Assembly (NCBI GenBank): GCA_016235885.1
Contig: JACRIH010000555.1
Location: 1-41,165, forward strand
Direction of reading: 5' to 3'
DNA length: 41,165 bases
Origin: Planctomycetales bacterium
GTDB taxonomy: Bacteria; Planctomycetota; Planctomycetia; Planctomycetales; Planctomycetaceae
Shown here: positions 1 to 7,650 of the stretch, in pieces
Position numbering within the stretch: the first letter of the stretch is position 1
Layout: every line of letters starts with the position of its first letter
Program-made: the position numbers and the translations under genes
Notes under the pieces: generated by a model
Databases searched by the model: none
What the model saw: the letters and a program-made list of their open reading frames with translations, nothing else
What the model was told of the DNA's origin: nothing

Positions 1-2
1 AG

Positions 3-347
3 TCATCGGACCTTGTAGCCGATGCCTGCCAGCAGCGTTCGTAATCGTTCGAGGTGCTCGCCCTGAATTTCGAGGACGTCGCCGTCGAGGGTTCCGCCGG
101 CTCCGCATGCCGATTTCAGGCGGGTCAGTAACGCGGGCTGATCGTTGTCGGCGACCGCCAAGCCACGCACGACGGTCACGACCTTGCCCTTCTTCCGTTT
201 CTCCACCGCCAGCGTCGCCGTCTGTTTTTCCGGTGGCAGATGCTGCTTCACGGGTGGCTCCGCAGGACACGCACATTCGCTTTCGAGCCGCCCACAGCGC
301 TCGCAGCGCGGAGGACGATCCCACGGTGTGCCTTCCAGAAGTCGCAT
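3..347 (-). CDS. eIF1/SUI1-family translation factor (YciH-like)
   Basis: The 114-aa product has a C-terminal SUI1-like domain (about residues 45-112) with the family pattern KKGKVVTVVRGL, then LLTRLKSACGAGGTLDGD and a final hydrophobic segment ending in GYKVR. In eIF1 and bacterial YciH this fold binds the small ribosomal subunit and affects start-site fidelity; the bacterial role is less settled. The N-terminus holds four cysteines (15, 18, 25, 27) that could form a small zinc site; that is inference. I chose the internal ATG before RLLEGTPWD because the 32 residues upstream read like untranslated sequence and begin inside a repeat. The gene lies downstream of the toxin on the same strand, across a repeat-bearing gap of about 210 bases, so it is probably a separate unit. 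Family assignment is firm, function moderate. Confidence 0.85.
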   Translation of the reverse strand: MRLLEGTPWDRPPRCERCGRLESECACPAEPPVKQHLPPEKQTATLAVEKRKKGKVVTVVRGLAVADNDQPALLTRLKSACGAGGTLDGDVLEIQGEHLERLRTLLAGIGYKVR

Positions 348-447
348 GGTGGTGATGACGGTTCTTTCGCCACGGATGGAACACGGATGAAACACGGATT
401 GAAATGCCGAACCACTGTAGTGGCCGGTCTCCGACCGAGCCACGTCC

Positions 448-508
448 GCCGACCGAGGTCTCCTTCCTCAGCATCGCCAAATCCCCAGCGGGGGAGACCT
501 CGAGCGGC
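448..508. repeat. Imperfect inverted repeat between SUI1-like gene and toxin
   Basis: Arms at 448-463 and 493-508 match at 14 of 16 positions (core GAGGTCTCC with GGAGACCTC). A smaller hairpin (CGGTC-TCC-GACCG) lies just before it at about 425-437. No T-run follows, so it is more likely a dispersed palindromic element than a classical terminator. It fills most of the gap between the two minus-strand genes. Confidence 0.5.
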
Positions 509-559
509 GGGGTCAGGAGACCCGCGCCGAACATGCGGGTAATCGAAACTCGAATTCGG

Positions 560-925
560 CTAACCGTTCTGCATGTCGAAGGTGGCGATGAACGTCAAAT
601 GAATTTGCTGCAACAGATCGTGGGACACTTGCCCGGCGATGCGTTCGATTCGATCGGTGTGAATGGTGTGGATCGCATGGATGTTGACCGCAGACGGATA
701 TTTCAGGCCGGACTGACGCCCCTCTTCAGACTGCGGATCGATCAAAATGTGTCCCGGCTCTCGTCCGACCAAATTGAGGTTGCTGCTGATCATCGCCACG
801 ACGGTGCTGGCCATTCGCTGATTCTCTCGATTCGATTGCAGGACGACTGCTGGTCGCACTTTGGCTCCACTGCCGTCACTGAACGGGAAGTTGAGAAAGA
901 CGATCTGGCCCTGCTCAACCTTCAT
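560..925 (-). CDS. PemK/MazF-family toxin (type II TA)
   Basis: The 121-aa product begins MKVEQGQIVFLNFPFSDGSGAKVRPAVVL, the typical MazF/PemK opening with the F-P-F-SD and K-x-RPAVVL motifs. It continues with a conserved strand, MASTVVAMIS, and an S-A-V-N segment in the central sheet. Family members are mostly sequence-specific mRNA interferases. Length is normal for the family. The start is set by the overlap ATGA, in which the stop of the upstream antitoxin ORF shares bases with this ATG, implying translational coupling. Eight residues upstream are in frame but unnecessary. The partner has a non-MazE sequence, as is common in planctomycete pairs. Cleavage specificity cannot be read from sequence. 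Confidence 0.88.
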   Translation of the reverse strand: MKVEQGQIVFLNFPFSDGSGAKVRPAVVLQSNRENQRMASTVVAMISSNLNLVGREPGHILIDPQSEEGRQSGLKYPSAVNIHAIHTIHTDRIERIAGQVSHDLLQQIHLTFIATFDMQNG

Positions 926-1161
926 GATGGATTCGCTCCGACAGCCCACTCTTCAGGAGCCTTCCAGTCGTCGGGCGCGTTCGCGCTCAAGTCCAAATAG
1001 AGGTCATCCAAAAGATCGCTGTCGGTGACTTCCACGGGGAGTTGCAATTTGGCAAACACGTCATGCCGCAGAACGACACACGTCAATTGGGTTCCCGGAA
1101 CAACGCAGCGCAGCGGCACTCCAGCTTCCACCGCACGACGTTCATCAACGGTCAGTTGCAT
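922..1161 (-). CDS. Putative antitoxin of the MazF/PemK-type pair
   Basis: This 79-aa acidic protein (MQLTVDERRAVEAGVPLRCVVPGT...) lies immediately upstream of the toxin and overlaps it by four bases (ATGA). It has no clear AbrB/MazE or RHH signature. The C-terminus is rich in D, E and W (DLSANAPDDWKAPEEW), which fits an extended tail that could wrap a toxin dimer. The ATG is preceded by a strong AGGAGA ribosome site. Its role is inferred from position, size and charge rather than from recognised homology. An in-frame extension to a start at 1269 has no support. Confidence 0.7.
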   Translation of the reverse strand: MQLTVDERRAVEAGVPLRCVVPGTQLTCVVLRHDVFAKLQLPVEVTDSDLLDDLYLDLSANAPDDWKAPEEWAVGANPS

Positions 1162-1301
1162 GAGAAATCTCCTGTGACAGGATTGGCGAGACTCGGCAGC
1201 GACAAACCCATCAACCCCGCCGACCCCGCTTGCAGAAAACTCCGCCGCGTCGGTCCATGACCAGAGCACATGGGAACTTTTTGGTGGCCGATATGAAGCA
1301 T
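1152..1301 (-). pseudogene. Truncated DUF1501 N-terminus (Tat signal), now a leader ORF for the TA pair
   Basis: A 49-codon ORF starts with a good GGAG site and ATG. It encodes MLHIGHQK... followed by TRRSFLQAGSAGLMGLSLPSLA, which matches the Tat-signal N-terminus of DUF1501 proteins such as the three full-length ones nearby (RREFLRAGALALGGLGL; RRAFLRTGAAGLGGFSL). The rest of the DUF1501 protein is absent. Immediately after the signal the frame runs through the antitoxin ribosome site and stops 10 bases inside the antitoxin gene. This reads as a DUF1501 gene replaced after its first 40 codons by the TA module, with the old initiation region kept. Whether the peptide has a role of its own is unknown. 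Confidence 0.65.
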
Positions 1302-1342
1302 CGTGATCTCCGTTTGGTCGAGGGGGACAGGCGACTCAGTGA

Positions 1343-1801
1343 TTATTCTTGGGCAGTGACGGCAGGTGTTGCTTGCGCGGGAACGGCTGGTGCTAGATTT
1401 AGGTTTGCCCATGCAACGCAGAATGCGGGAGGCAACACCATCACGCACAACACCAAGGTCGCTATTCCAAGAAGCCCAATATGGCACCAAGCGAGTTGGA
1501 CTGAACTTTCTGTGTGCTGATCTTTCGGCGCTCCAATCACTTTCAAAGAGTCTGGCAGGAAGGAAAAAACTAAGGCCATGAATAAGCCGACCGGATACAT
1601 GAACACAGCGTGAGCGAAATTTTGCACGCCGTGCTCTTTGGCCAAATAGTTAAAGAATGTCATCAGCGTCCCGGCGAAGGCGCTACTAAACAAGTAGGTA
1701 ACCACCTTTTTGAACGCATCCAGGTTTTTGGCGAATTGAAGCCCGCCAAGAAGAATCGTACCGATGAATGCGCCGAGCGTGAGAAGTCCAAAGTAGGCCA
1801 T
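1343..1801 (-). CDS. Small integral membrane protein, unknown
   Basis: The 152-aa protein has about four hydrophobic segments: residues 3-22 (FGLLTLGAFIGTILLGGLQF), about 36-52, about 64-83 (HAVFMYPVGLFMALVFSFL) and about 103-130. A short Ala/Pro-rich tail follows. A GAGGG ribosome site lies upstream of the ATG. I do not recognise the family. It is 41 bases upstream of the DUF1501 leader ORF on the same strand, so it could be co-transcribed with the TA genes. Codon use appears less GC-biased than in neighbouring genes, a weak hint of separate origin. Confidence 0.6.
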   Translation of the reverse strand: MAYFGLLTLGAFIGTILLGGLQFAKNLDAFKKVVTYLFSSAFAGTLMTFFNYLAKEHGVQNFAHAVFMYPVGLFMALVFSFLPDSLKVIGAPKDQHTESSVQLAWCHIGLLGIATLVLCVMVLPPAFCVAWANLNLAPAVPAQATPAVTAQE

Positions 1802-2017
1802 TGTTTATTCCCTCATTTGGTCCGCAGGTGTTGTAGTGGCAGAGTCTACGATGGCATGGATTGATCTGGTGCTGGTCAGTGCTTCTGGAGTGCCCCCGGA
1901 AGTTGAGCCTGGTGTTATGAGAGTTTGGTGGGTTTGAGTTTGTGGTTTTGGTGTTTGGAAGGGGGACATCATGTGATGTGTCATTCGGTGTCGGACCACA
2001 AGTCGGGGTTGACGGAA

Positions 2018-2602
2018 TCAACGTAAGACGGCGTCGTCGGGATAGTATTTAACCTCTTCACAACGATCATCGTCATAGATGTGGAGCATTGTATATTCAA
2101 TGGGTTGATCGGTCGTCTTGAAACGATCCACATACCGATCGCCGTCCTTTGTCAGAATAAACCTTTGCTTTGAGTTAAGTCCCAACCAACTACCCGGAAC
2201 AACAGAGCCTACCTTGAGGGCTCGACGAGGCTTATCAAGAAACCGCTTGTTGGTCCCGGTAATATCTAAAACCTGAATTGCGACCGTCTCAATTTTGTTA
2301 GTTTCTTTATTCAACAACGGAAACTTAGACTCATGTCGCTCGTAGATTCTTTCAGCGAGAAGCTCATTGGCATTCTTCACTTCAATTTCTTTTCTTTTGT
2401 CGTCTGAAATCTGGAGCAGAAACACCTTGCGAGGATCTTTGTTTGGGATGCGTTTGGTCGGTCGATTCGAGGAACCTTGGCTCTTCTCTCCACTTCGAGC
2501 CGAGGCATCATCGGCAGTCGCCAGCGTACTTTGAAGTGCGGCCAAACAAAGGATTAAAACCACAACAGTTTTCCATCGAGTTTTAGAAGTCATCGAAAAC
2601 AT
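2018..2602 (-). CDS. Hypothetical secreted protein
   Basis: The 194-aa protein has a clear N-terminal signal peptide (positively charged MFSMTSKTRWK, then hydrophobic TVVVLILCLAALQ, likely cleavage after ATA or ADA). A low-complexity Ser/Gly/Lys stretch follows, then a mature domain of mixed alpha/beta character rich in Lys and Asp. No family was recognised. A GGAGG site six bases before the chosen ATG decides between it and the ATG four codons upstream, which overlaps that site. AT content is visibly higher than in flanking genes. About 215 bases upstream of 1343-1801 (1802-2017) hold no convincing gene. Confidence 0.6.
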   Translation of the reverse strand: MFSMTSKTRWKTVVVLILCLAALQSTLATADDASARSGEKSQGSSNRPTKRIPNKDPRKVFLLQISDDKRKEIEVKNANELLAERIYERHESKFPLLNKETNKIETVAIQVLDITGTNKRFLDKPRRALKVGSVVPGSWLGLNSKQRFILTKDGDRYVDRFKTTDQPIEYTMLHIYDDDRCEEVKYYPDDAVLR

Positions 2603-2703
2603 CGGAACCTCCATTGAGCAATTTCAAGTTCGCGGTTGATTCAAATGGATCGCTTGAGTCTGGGCTATGAGACACAACTCCTTCGGAGTATTTCAGGACG
2701 ACT

Positions 2704-3000
2704 TCACGCCGTCGCGACTTGATCGACCAAACGCACCGAGAGTTTCTTTCCGAGGGCCGTGGCGTATCGACGCAACGTCGAAAGCGTCGGGTTGGATTCG
2801 GGATCGTCTTCCAAATGGGACAGTTTCGATTTGGCCAAGCCGCTCCGCGATTCCATCTCGGCCAGGCTCAGTCCTTGAGTTTGCCGTTCCGCTTTCAGCA
2901 GCTTCAAGACTTCGCGGAGTTCCGGGGCGATGGCGTCGTAAGCGGCTTTCGACTCGCGAGCCGCCGCCAAGACTTCCTCCTTCTCGCTCATTCTCGTCAT
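2704..3000 (-). CDS. XRE-family helix-turn-helix regulator (orphan antitoxin-like)
   Basis: The 98-aa product has a C-terminal HTH_3-type domain at about residues 38-95: GLSLAEMESRSGLAKSKLSHLEDDPESNPTLSTLRRYATALGKKLSVRLVD. This arrangement, with an N-terminal helix and an XRE domain ending in a K-x-x-V-R-L strand, is typical of HigA/RelB-like antitoxins and small regulators. No toxin ORF lies next to it: upstream is the end of a DUF1501 gene, downstream about 100 bases of non-coding DNA. It is therefore an orphan, or a stand-alone regulator. The start could be this ATG or the one three codons later; neither has a strong ribosome site. Confidence 0.75.
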   Translation of the reverse strand: MTRMSEKEEVLAAARESKAAYDAIAPELREVLKLLKAERQTQGLSLAEMESRSGLAKSKLSHLEDDPESNPTLSTLRRYATALGKKLSVRLVDQVATA

Positions 3001-3065
3001 CCCATTGATAGAAATAAAACGGCAATCGAACGGCCTCCCACCCTACAATTTGAGCCACGGATTCG

Positions 3066-4481
3066 TTACGCGAACAACTCGGGGATCGGTCGGCCGCCTT
3101 CGGTGACGATGGGGGTGGGACGGCCCTGCGGGTTGATCCAGTGAGTCGTCAGGTCGATGCCGAGGTGGCGGAACACGGTCGCGGCAAGGTCCTGCGGGCG
3201 CACGAGGCCGTCTTTCACGCCGTGGCCGCGCGAGTCGGTGCTGCCGATCACCTGGCCATGCTTCAGGCCGCCGCCGGCGGCGAGCATCGACATCACGTTC
3301 GTCCAGTGATTTCGGCCCGCGTCGGCGGTCATCACCGGCGAGCGGCCGAACTCGCCGAGCATCAGCACGAGCGTCGAATCGAGCAGGCCGCGCTGGGCGA
3401 GGTCGGTGATGAGCGCGTGCAGCACGCGATCCACAGTCGGCAGGATCGGCTTCAAGCCCTTCTCGATCCCACCCCACGGCGGAACGTTGTCGCCGTGGTG
3501 ATCGAAGTAGCCCCAGCGACCGCTCACGAGCACGAACGTCACGCCCGATTCGACCAGCCGCCGAGCCAGCAGTCCCTTCTCGCCGATGCTCTCGCGGCCG
3601 TACGCTTCGCGCACGGAGTCCGGTTCTTCGTTCAGGTTGAACGCCGTCTCGACCTGACCCGACACCACCAGGTCGAACGCCTGCCGCTGATACCGATGCG
3701 ACCGCTCCAGCGTCTCGGTCAGGTCGAGGTCTCGCCGCAGCCGGTCGAATTCGCGCCGCAACCCGTCGCGGTCTTGCAACCGGTCGAGCTGCACGCCCTC
3801 CGGCAGTTTGAACTTGCCCGCCAGTTCGATCCCGTTCACCGGCGCGTAGGTCGGGCCGAGATGCCCCGCTTCGTACACGTCCGCCTTCCACGACGGAGCC
3901 AGTCCCACGAACGCCGGCAGGTCGGGATGGTTGGGTCCACGGAATTTTGCGACGACCGAACCCATCGACGGATACCCGTCGCCGTCCTTGTTGTTGTCGG
4001 TCCGCCTCGCCAGCGGATTGCCCGCCTGCATGGTGATCGGAGTGTGGTTGCTGGCACTGCAATCGACGGAACGAATGATCGACAGTTTGTCCGCCAGCGC
4101 GGCGTGCAATGGGAGATGCTCCGAGAAATTCACGCCGGGAAGTTTCGTCGGGATGGTCGCGAACGGTCCGCGAATCTCTGACGGAGCATCGGGCTTGGGG
4201 TCCCACATGTCGATGTGGCTGGGACCGCCCGACAACCAAAACAGGATCACAGCCTTGCGATCGCCCTGAGGCCGCGCGGCCACGGCTTCCGCCGCCTGAC
4301 TCAACGTCGACCCGAATCCCCCGGCCCCGGCCGCAACGGCTCCCAACCCGGCCATCCCCGCCTGCAAGAACCAGCGGCGCGAACCAACCCGCAACGCGGA
4401 GGTCGGGCAGGCCGAGGTGAGCGATGCCAAGTCCAAACCCAGGCGATGCGAGGGTCCATGCCGACGAGAAGCTGCGTTCAT
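3066..4481 (-). CDS. DUF1501 protein, Tat-exported (copy A)
   Basis: The 471-aa protein belongs to the DUF1501 family, distantly related to alkaline phosphatase/sulfatase-fold enzymes. It has a twin-arginine-like signal (SRRWFLQAGMAGLGAVAAGAGG), the block VILFWLSGGPSHIDMWDPKPDAPSEIRGPF, the central LDRLRRDLDL region, LLARRLVESGVTFVLVSG and the C-terminal GEFGRSPV...GRNHW motif. Family substrates are unknown. DUF1501 genes often lie beside DUF1549/DUF1553 cytochrome-type genes in planctomycetes, but none is seen here. An AGGAG site selects this ATG over one seven codons upstream. A long open frame on the same strand in another register is a shadow of GC-rich codon use. Confidence 0.92.
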   Translation of the reverse strand: MNAASRRHGPSHRLGLDLASLTSACPTSALRVGSRRWFLQAGMAGLGAVAAGAGGFGSTLSQAAEAVAARPQGDRKAVILFWLSGGPSHIDMWDPKPDAPSEIRGPFATIPTKLPGVNFSEHLPLHAALADKLSIIRSVDCSASNHTPITMQAGNPLARRTDNNKDGDGYPSMGSVVAKFRGPNHPDLPAFVGLAPSWKADVYEAGHLGPTYAPVNGIELAGKFKLPEGVQLDRLQDRDGLRREFDRLRRDLDLTETLERSHRYQRQAFDLVVSGQVETAFNLNEEPDSVREAYGRESIGEKGLLARRLVESGVTFVLVSGRWGYFDHHGDNVPPWGGIEKGLKPILPTVDRVLHALITDLAQRGLLDSTLVLMLGEFGRSPVMTADAGRNHWTNVMSMLAAGGGLKHGQVIGSTDSRGHGVKDGLVRPQDLAATVFRHLGIDLTTHWINPQGRPTPIVTEGGRPIPELFA

Positions 4482-4588
4482 GAGGTCGCTCCTGATTCGC
4501 AAAAACCAGCCAATTCACAGGAAGCCAGAATAGTAGAATCGGCGGGGGATGGCGAGAGCGAGCAGGGAATCTCGCCGCCCCGCGATTT

Positions 4589-4641
4589 GTGGCCGGGTCA
4601 CTCCGTGACCCGGCGGCCGAGTCACGGAGCGACTCGGCCAC
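4589..4641. repeat. Double-hairpin palindromic repeat
   Basis: Two adjacent hairpins lie between outer arms GTGGCC and GGCCAC: CCGGGTCAC-TCC-GTGACCCGG, then GGCCGAGTC-ACGGAGC-GACTCGGCC. The words TCACTCCGTGA and TCACGGAGCGACTC echo the larger palindromes near 31.4 and 36.8 kb but are not the same element. It sits upstream of DUF1501 copy A and of the divergent DUF1559 gene. The rest of 4482-4924 shows no gene. Confidence 0.65.
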
Positions 4642-4924
4642 ATTGCGGCGCCGCCGCGTTGGTTACAGCAGGCAGCCTTGATTCAAATGAGTCGCTGGCT
4701 TAGCATTTATTCCACTTCACGATTCGGAGTTGCGTCAAACCAACTCCCGCTCACGGTTTTCCGACGAGCAAGCATGGACGCTCGTCTTTATTCGGGCCAG
4801 CAAGGTTCACAGCGTTCGGGCGTTACGCGGACTTCCCTGGCAATCGCCGGCCTGCACTTCATCATCTGTGGGCGAGGCAATCTTCCCATCCCATTTCATT
4901 CCAGAATCAAACTGGAGAACTGTC

Positions 4925-5875
4925 ATGCACAGACGCTCAATCCCCAATGGTTTTCGTGAGCGAGCCGGATTCACTCTGATCGAGTTGCTGGTCGTGATTG
5001 CGATCATCGGCATTCTGGTGGCCTTGTTGCTCCCCGCTGTTCAATCCGCACGAGAAACCGCGCGGCGGACTCAGTGCCGAAACAATCTGAAGCAGTTGGG
5101 GACCGCAATCAACAATTTTCAGATTGCCTATCAATACGTCCCCACCGGGTACGTCGGTCCCAATCCCCAAGCCGCGATCGCGGGAACGCAGGGATCGTTC
5201 ATCGGTGTGTTGGCGCAGCTTCTGCCCTACATGGAACAAATCCCGCTCTTCAAGCGGATTCCAATCGGGATGCTGGACATCAATGCCTCCCCCACGGTTG
5301 AGTGGTTCGCTGACCCGGCCACCTTCGCCGTTTCGCAGGCCCGCCTGTCGGCGTTCATTTGCCCGAGCACCGATCCGTACGATGCGGCCAGCGGAGTGAT
5401 CTCGCGATTGAACATGTACCCCACGGTCATGGGCGGGACGCTCGAAGTCCGAACGCTCGGGACCAGTCCCACCATCGGCGCGACGAATTACTTTGGAAGC
5501 GCGGGATATTTCGGTACGGTCCCCGGATTCACAGCCAATCGCGGACTGTTCGGCAACCGGACGCGGCTGGATTTTCGCGACTGCAAGGATGGCACCAGCA
5601 CCGTGCTCTTGATGGGCGAGTCGATTGGACACAAGACCAATGGAAAACTCGATTTTTCCCATGTCTGGATCGGCACGGGTTTCCTGCCGACGGCGTGGGG
5701 GTTGATTACCAATCCCCGAAATTCCACGTACTACCAATTCAGCAGCGAGCACGTCGGGTTCGTGCATTTCGCGATGGTGGATTCATCCGTTCGCTCCATC
5801 AACGTGAATATCGACGACGCCATCTTCCAACGATTGGCCGGTATCGCCGACGGGATGCCCGTGACGGAATTCTAG
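4925..5875 (+). CDS. DUF1559 protein with type IV pilin-like N-terminus
   Basis: The 316-aa protein has a prepilin-like leader and helix near residue 14 (AGFTLIELLVVIAIIGILVALLLPAVQSARE), with the G/F cleavage site and conserved Glu at +5. The DUF1559 body follows (RRTQCRNNLKQLGTAINNF...). The C-terminal H-x9-DG-type motif is altered: HVGFVHFAMVDSSVR has DSS where family members usually have DGS. DUF1559 proteins form very large families in planctomycetes and are thought to be pseudopilin-like exported proteins. Start chosen at the ATG seven bases after GGAG; upstream in-frame sequence lacks family features. It is followed after 59 bases by a tiny lipoprotein gene, a frequent pairing. Confidence 0.93.
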   Translation: MHRRSIPNGFRERAGFTLIELLVVIAIIGILVALLLPAVQSARETARRTQCRNNLKQLGTAINNFQIAYQYVPTGYVGPNPQAAIAGTQGSFIGVLAQLLPYMEQIPLFKRIPIGMLDINASPTVEWFADPATFAVSQARLSAFICPSTDPYDAASGVISRLNMYPTVMGGTLEVRTLGTSPTIGATNYFGSAGYFGTVPGFTANRGLFGNRTRLDFRDCKDGTSTVLLMGESIGHKTNGKLDFSHVWIGTGFLPTAWGLITNPRNSTYYQFSSEHVGFVHFAMVDSSVRSINVNIDDAIFQRLAGIADGMPVTEF

Positions 5876-5934
5876 TGCCGACGTAATTGACGGCTGTTCT
5901 CATTCGTTCTTCACGACATTGAAACCGACAACCC

Positions 5935-6108
5935 ATGCGCTACAAGACACTCACGCATCTGATTGCGATTCTTCTGCCGCTGGTGATGATGGCCGGTTGC
6001 GGCCCGGCGAAAGACATGCCGGCACCCGCCACCGCGACTCCCTTGGCGCCCAACTCGGACAGCCCCGGTCTCACAGCGCCGCCGCCGCTCAAGCCCTTGC
6101 CCCAGTGA
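5935..6108 (+). CDS. Small lipoprotein (57 aa)
   Basis: This short gene encodes MRYKTLTHLIAILLPLVMMAGCGPAKDMPAPATA and ends in a Pro/Ala-rich tail (APPPLKPLPQ). The hydrophobic core followed by M-A-G-C is a lipobox, so the mature protein would be a lipid-anchored peptide of about 36 residues starting at Cys22. It lies directly downstream of the DUF1559 gene on the same strand. Small lipoproteins commonly follow DUF1559 genes in planctomycetes, suggesting a shared envelope role that is not defined. No strong ribosome site is visible. Confidence 0.7.
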   Translation: MRYKTLTHLIAILLPLVMMAGCGPAKDMPAPATATPLAPNSDSPGLTAPPPLKPLPQ

Positions 6109-6214
6109 TCTCGCCGGTGGTCGATGACTGGCCGCTTGGAACACCACGGGACCAGCGAGTGTCCGGCGCAAACCGGATGGTAAGTCGAAGGCGGATCGAC
6201 CATTCGGCTGCGGT

Positions 6215-7582
6215 TCACACCAATTCGCGAATCGGCTGGCCGTGCGACAGGATTCTGTGGGGGCGGCCTGCGAAGTCGGCGAATTCACGGTGCTGATCGA
6301 TTCCCAAGTGCCGGTAAATCGTGGACATCAAATCCTGCGGAGTCAGCGGTCGTTCGGCGGGGTACTCGGCTTTGGAATTTGTCGCTCCAACTACCTGACC
6401 CATCCGCAAACCGCCTCCCGAAATCAACGCGGCTTGTGCCTGCGGCCAGTGGTCGCGACCGAGATTGCCGCTGTTGCGCGACAGCCTTGGCGTGCGGCCG
6501 AACTCACCCACGGCGACGACCAGAATTTTCTGATCCAGACCGCGCGCATGGATGTCTTCAATGAGCGTCGACAAGGCCGGGTCCATGTACTCGGCTCGCC
6601 ACTGCATTCCTTTCGCCAGATCCCAGCCAGGTTGAGCGTTGGCGTGATCGTCCCAACTGAAATAGAGCGGTGTGCCGGTTTTGGGTGCCATCGCATCGAT
6701 TGTCACGACGCTGACTCCCGATTCCGCCAACCGCCGCGCCAGCAAGCAGCTCTGACCCCACAAGTGCCGTCCGTAGCAGTCGCGAAGTTTTGGATCTTCC
6801 TGTTCGAGATCGAATGCCGTCGCCACGCGTGTGCTGGTCAGCAATTGATACGCCTGCTGACGAAACTGGTCGATCCCCTCCAGCGATCCACCCAGGTCCA
6901 GATCGCGACGCAGACGGTCGAGTTGCGTGACCAGCCCACGGCGATCATCGAGACGCAAGCCATTGGTCCCTGCGTCGATCGTTAGATTGGGCGGCCGAAA
7001 ATCCTTCACCGACGGGTCGCCCGTGGCGAACGCCTGGTGGCTCATCCCCAGATACACCGACTGCGTCATGAACGGTTGCCGTGGAATCCCGACGTACTGC
7101 GGAAGCCCCTGAGCGTGCGCGCCGCGGACGCGGCTGGTGAACATTCCAAAATCAGGATGCTCCGATTTGGCGGTCGATGTCGGATCGGCCTTGCTGGGAG
7201 TTTTGCCCGTCAACAATTCGATCGACCCATCGTTGTGGGATGCCATCTCGTGGTGGAGCGACCTAACCAGCGAGTATTTGTCAGCCACCTTCGCCAACTG
7301 CGGAAACAGTTCGCAAATGTCGAGACCCGGTACGTTGGTGGCGATGGGAGAAAACGGGCCGCGGTATTCGCTCGGCGCGTTGGGCTTCATGTCCCAAGTT
7401 TCGAGCTGGCTTGGTCCGCCCCACATCCAGAACAAGATCACCGAAGTGGCCGGCACGGACGTGGCACCCGAGGCGTGCCGCGCTGCCAGCACGTCCGACA
7501 ACCCGAGTCCCCCGAGTGCCAGCGCGCCAGCCCGGAGAAACTCGCGACGGTGAACTGGTCCATTGCAGGAGGAATGAGGCAC
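6215..7582 (-). CDS. DUF1501 protein, Tat-exported (copy B)
   Basis: The 455-aa protein has a Tat-like signal (HRREFLRAGALALGGLGLSDVLA), then VILFWMWGGPSQLETWDMKPNAPSEYRGPF, LDRLRRDLDL, a CYGRHLWGQSCLLARRLAESGVSVVTID block and VGEFGRTPRLSRNSGNLGRDHWPQAQAALISGGGL, all DUF1501 landmarks. The start is GTG (the first residue is read as Met); no closer ATG precedes the signal peptide. It lies convergent to the DUF1559-lipoprotein pair and 68 bases downstream of copy C on the same strand, so copies C and B may be co-transcribed. Copies B and C resemble each other more than copy A (shared LGRDHW/PGREHW and the SWDDHA motif). Function unknown. Confidence 0.93.
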   Translation of the reverse strand: MPHSSCNGPVHRREFLRAGALALGGLGLSDVLAARHASGATSVPATSVILFWMWGGPSQLETWDMKPNAPSEYRGPFSPIATNVPGLDICELFPQLAKVADKYSLVRSLHHEMASHNDGSIELLTGKTPSKADPTSTAKSEHPDFGMFTSRVRGAHAQGLPQYVGIPRQPFMTQSVYLGMSHQAFATGDPSVKDFRPPNLTIDAGTNGLRLDDRRGLVTQLDRLRRDLDLGGSLEGIDQFRQQAYQLLTSTRVATAFDLEQEDPKLRDCYGRHLWGQSCLLARRLAESGVSVVTIDAMAPKTGTPLYFSWDDHANAQPGWDLAKGMQWRAEYMDPALSTLIEDIHARGLDQKILVVAVGEFGRTPRLSRNSGNLGRDHWPQAQAALISGGGLRMGQVVGATNSKAEYPAERPLTPQDLMSTIYRHLGIDQHREFADFAGRPHRILSHGQPIRELV

Positions 7583-7650
7583 GGGGAGTTCTCGGAATGT
7601 TTTTGTATAGTCATTCGGTGGCCACGAGGGCCGGGGCTACTGGATCTGGA

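Noticed and set aside
1805-1999. A 64-codon frame upstream of the small membrane protein
   Set aside because: Low-complexity Thr/Gln/Pro content, no ribosome site and no conserved pattern.
2704-3058. A HigB-like toxin partner upstream of the XRE gene
   Set aside because: The short frame before it (AQIVGWEAVRLPFYFYQW) has no toxin motif and leaves no room for one before the DUF1501 stop codon.
3043-4641. A 532-codon open frame on the minus strand over DUF1501 copy A
   Set aside because: It is out of register with the recognisable DUF1501 protein and is rich in Arg, Gly and Pro, as expected from a GC-rich shadow frame.
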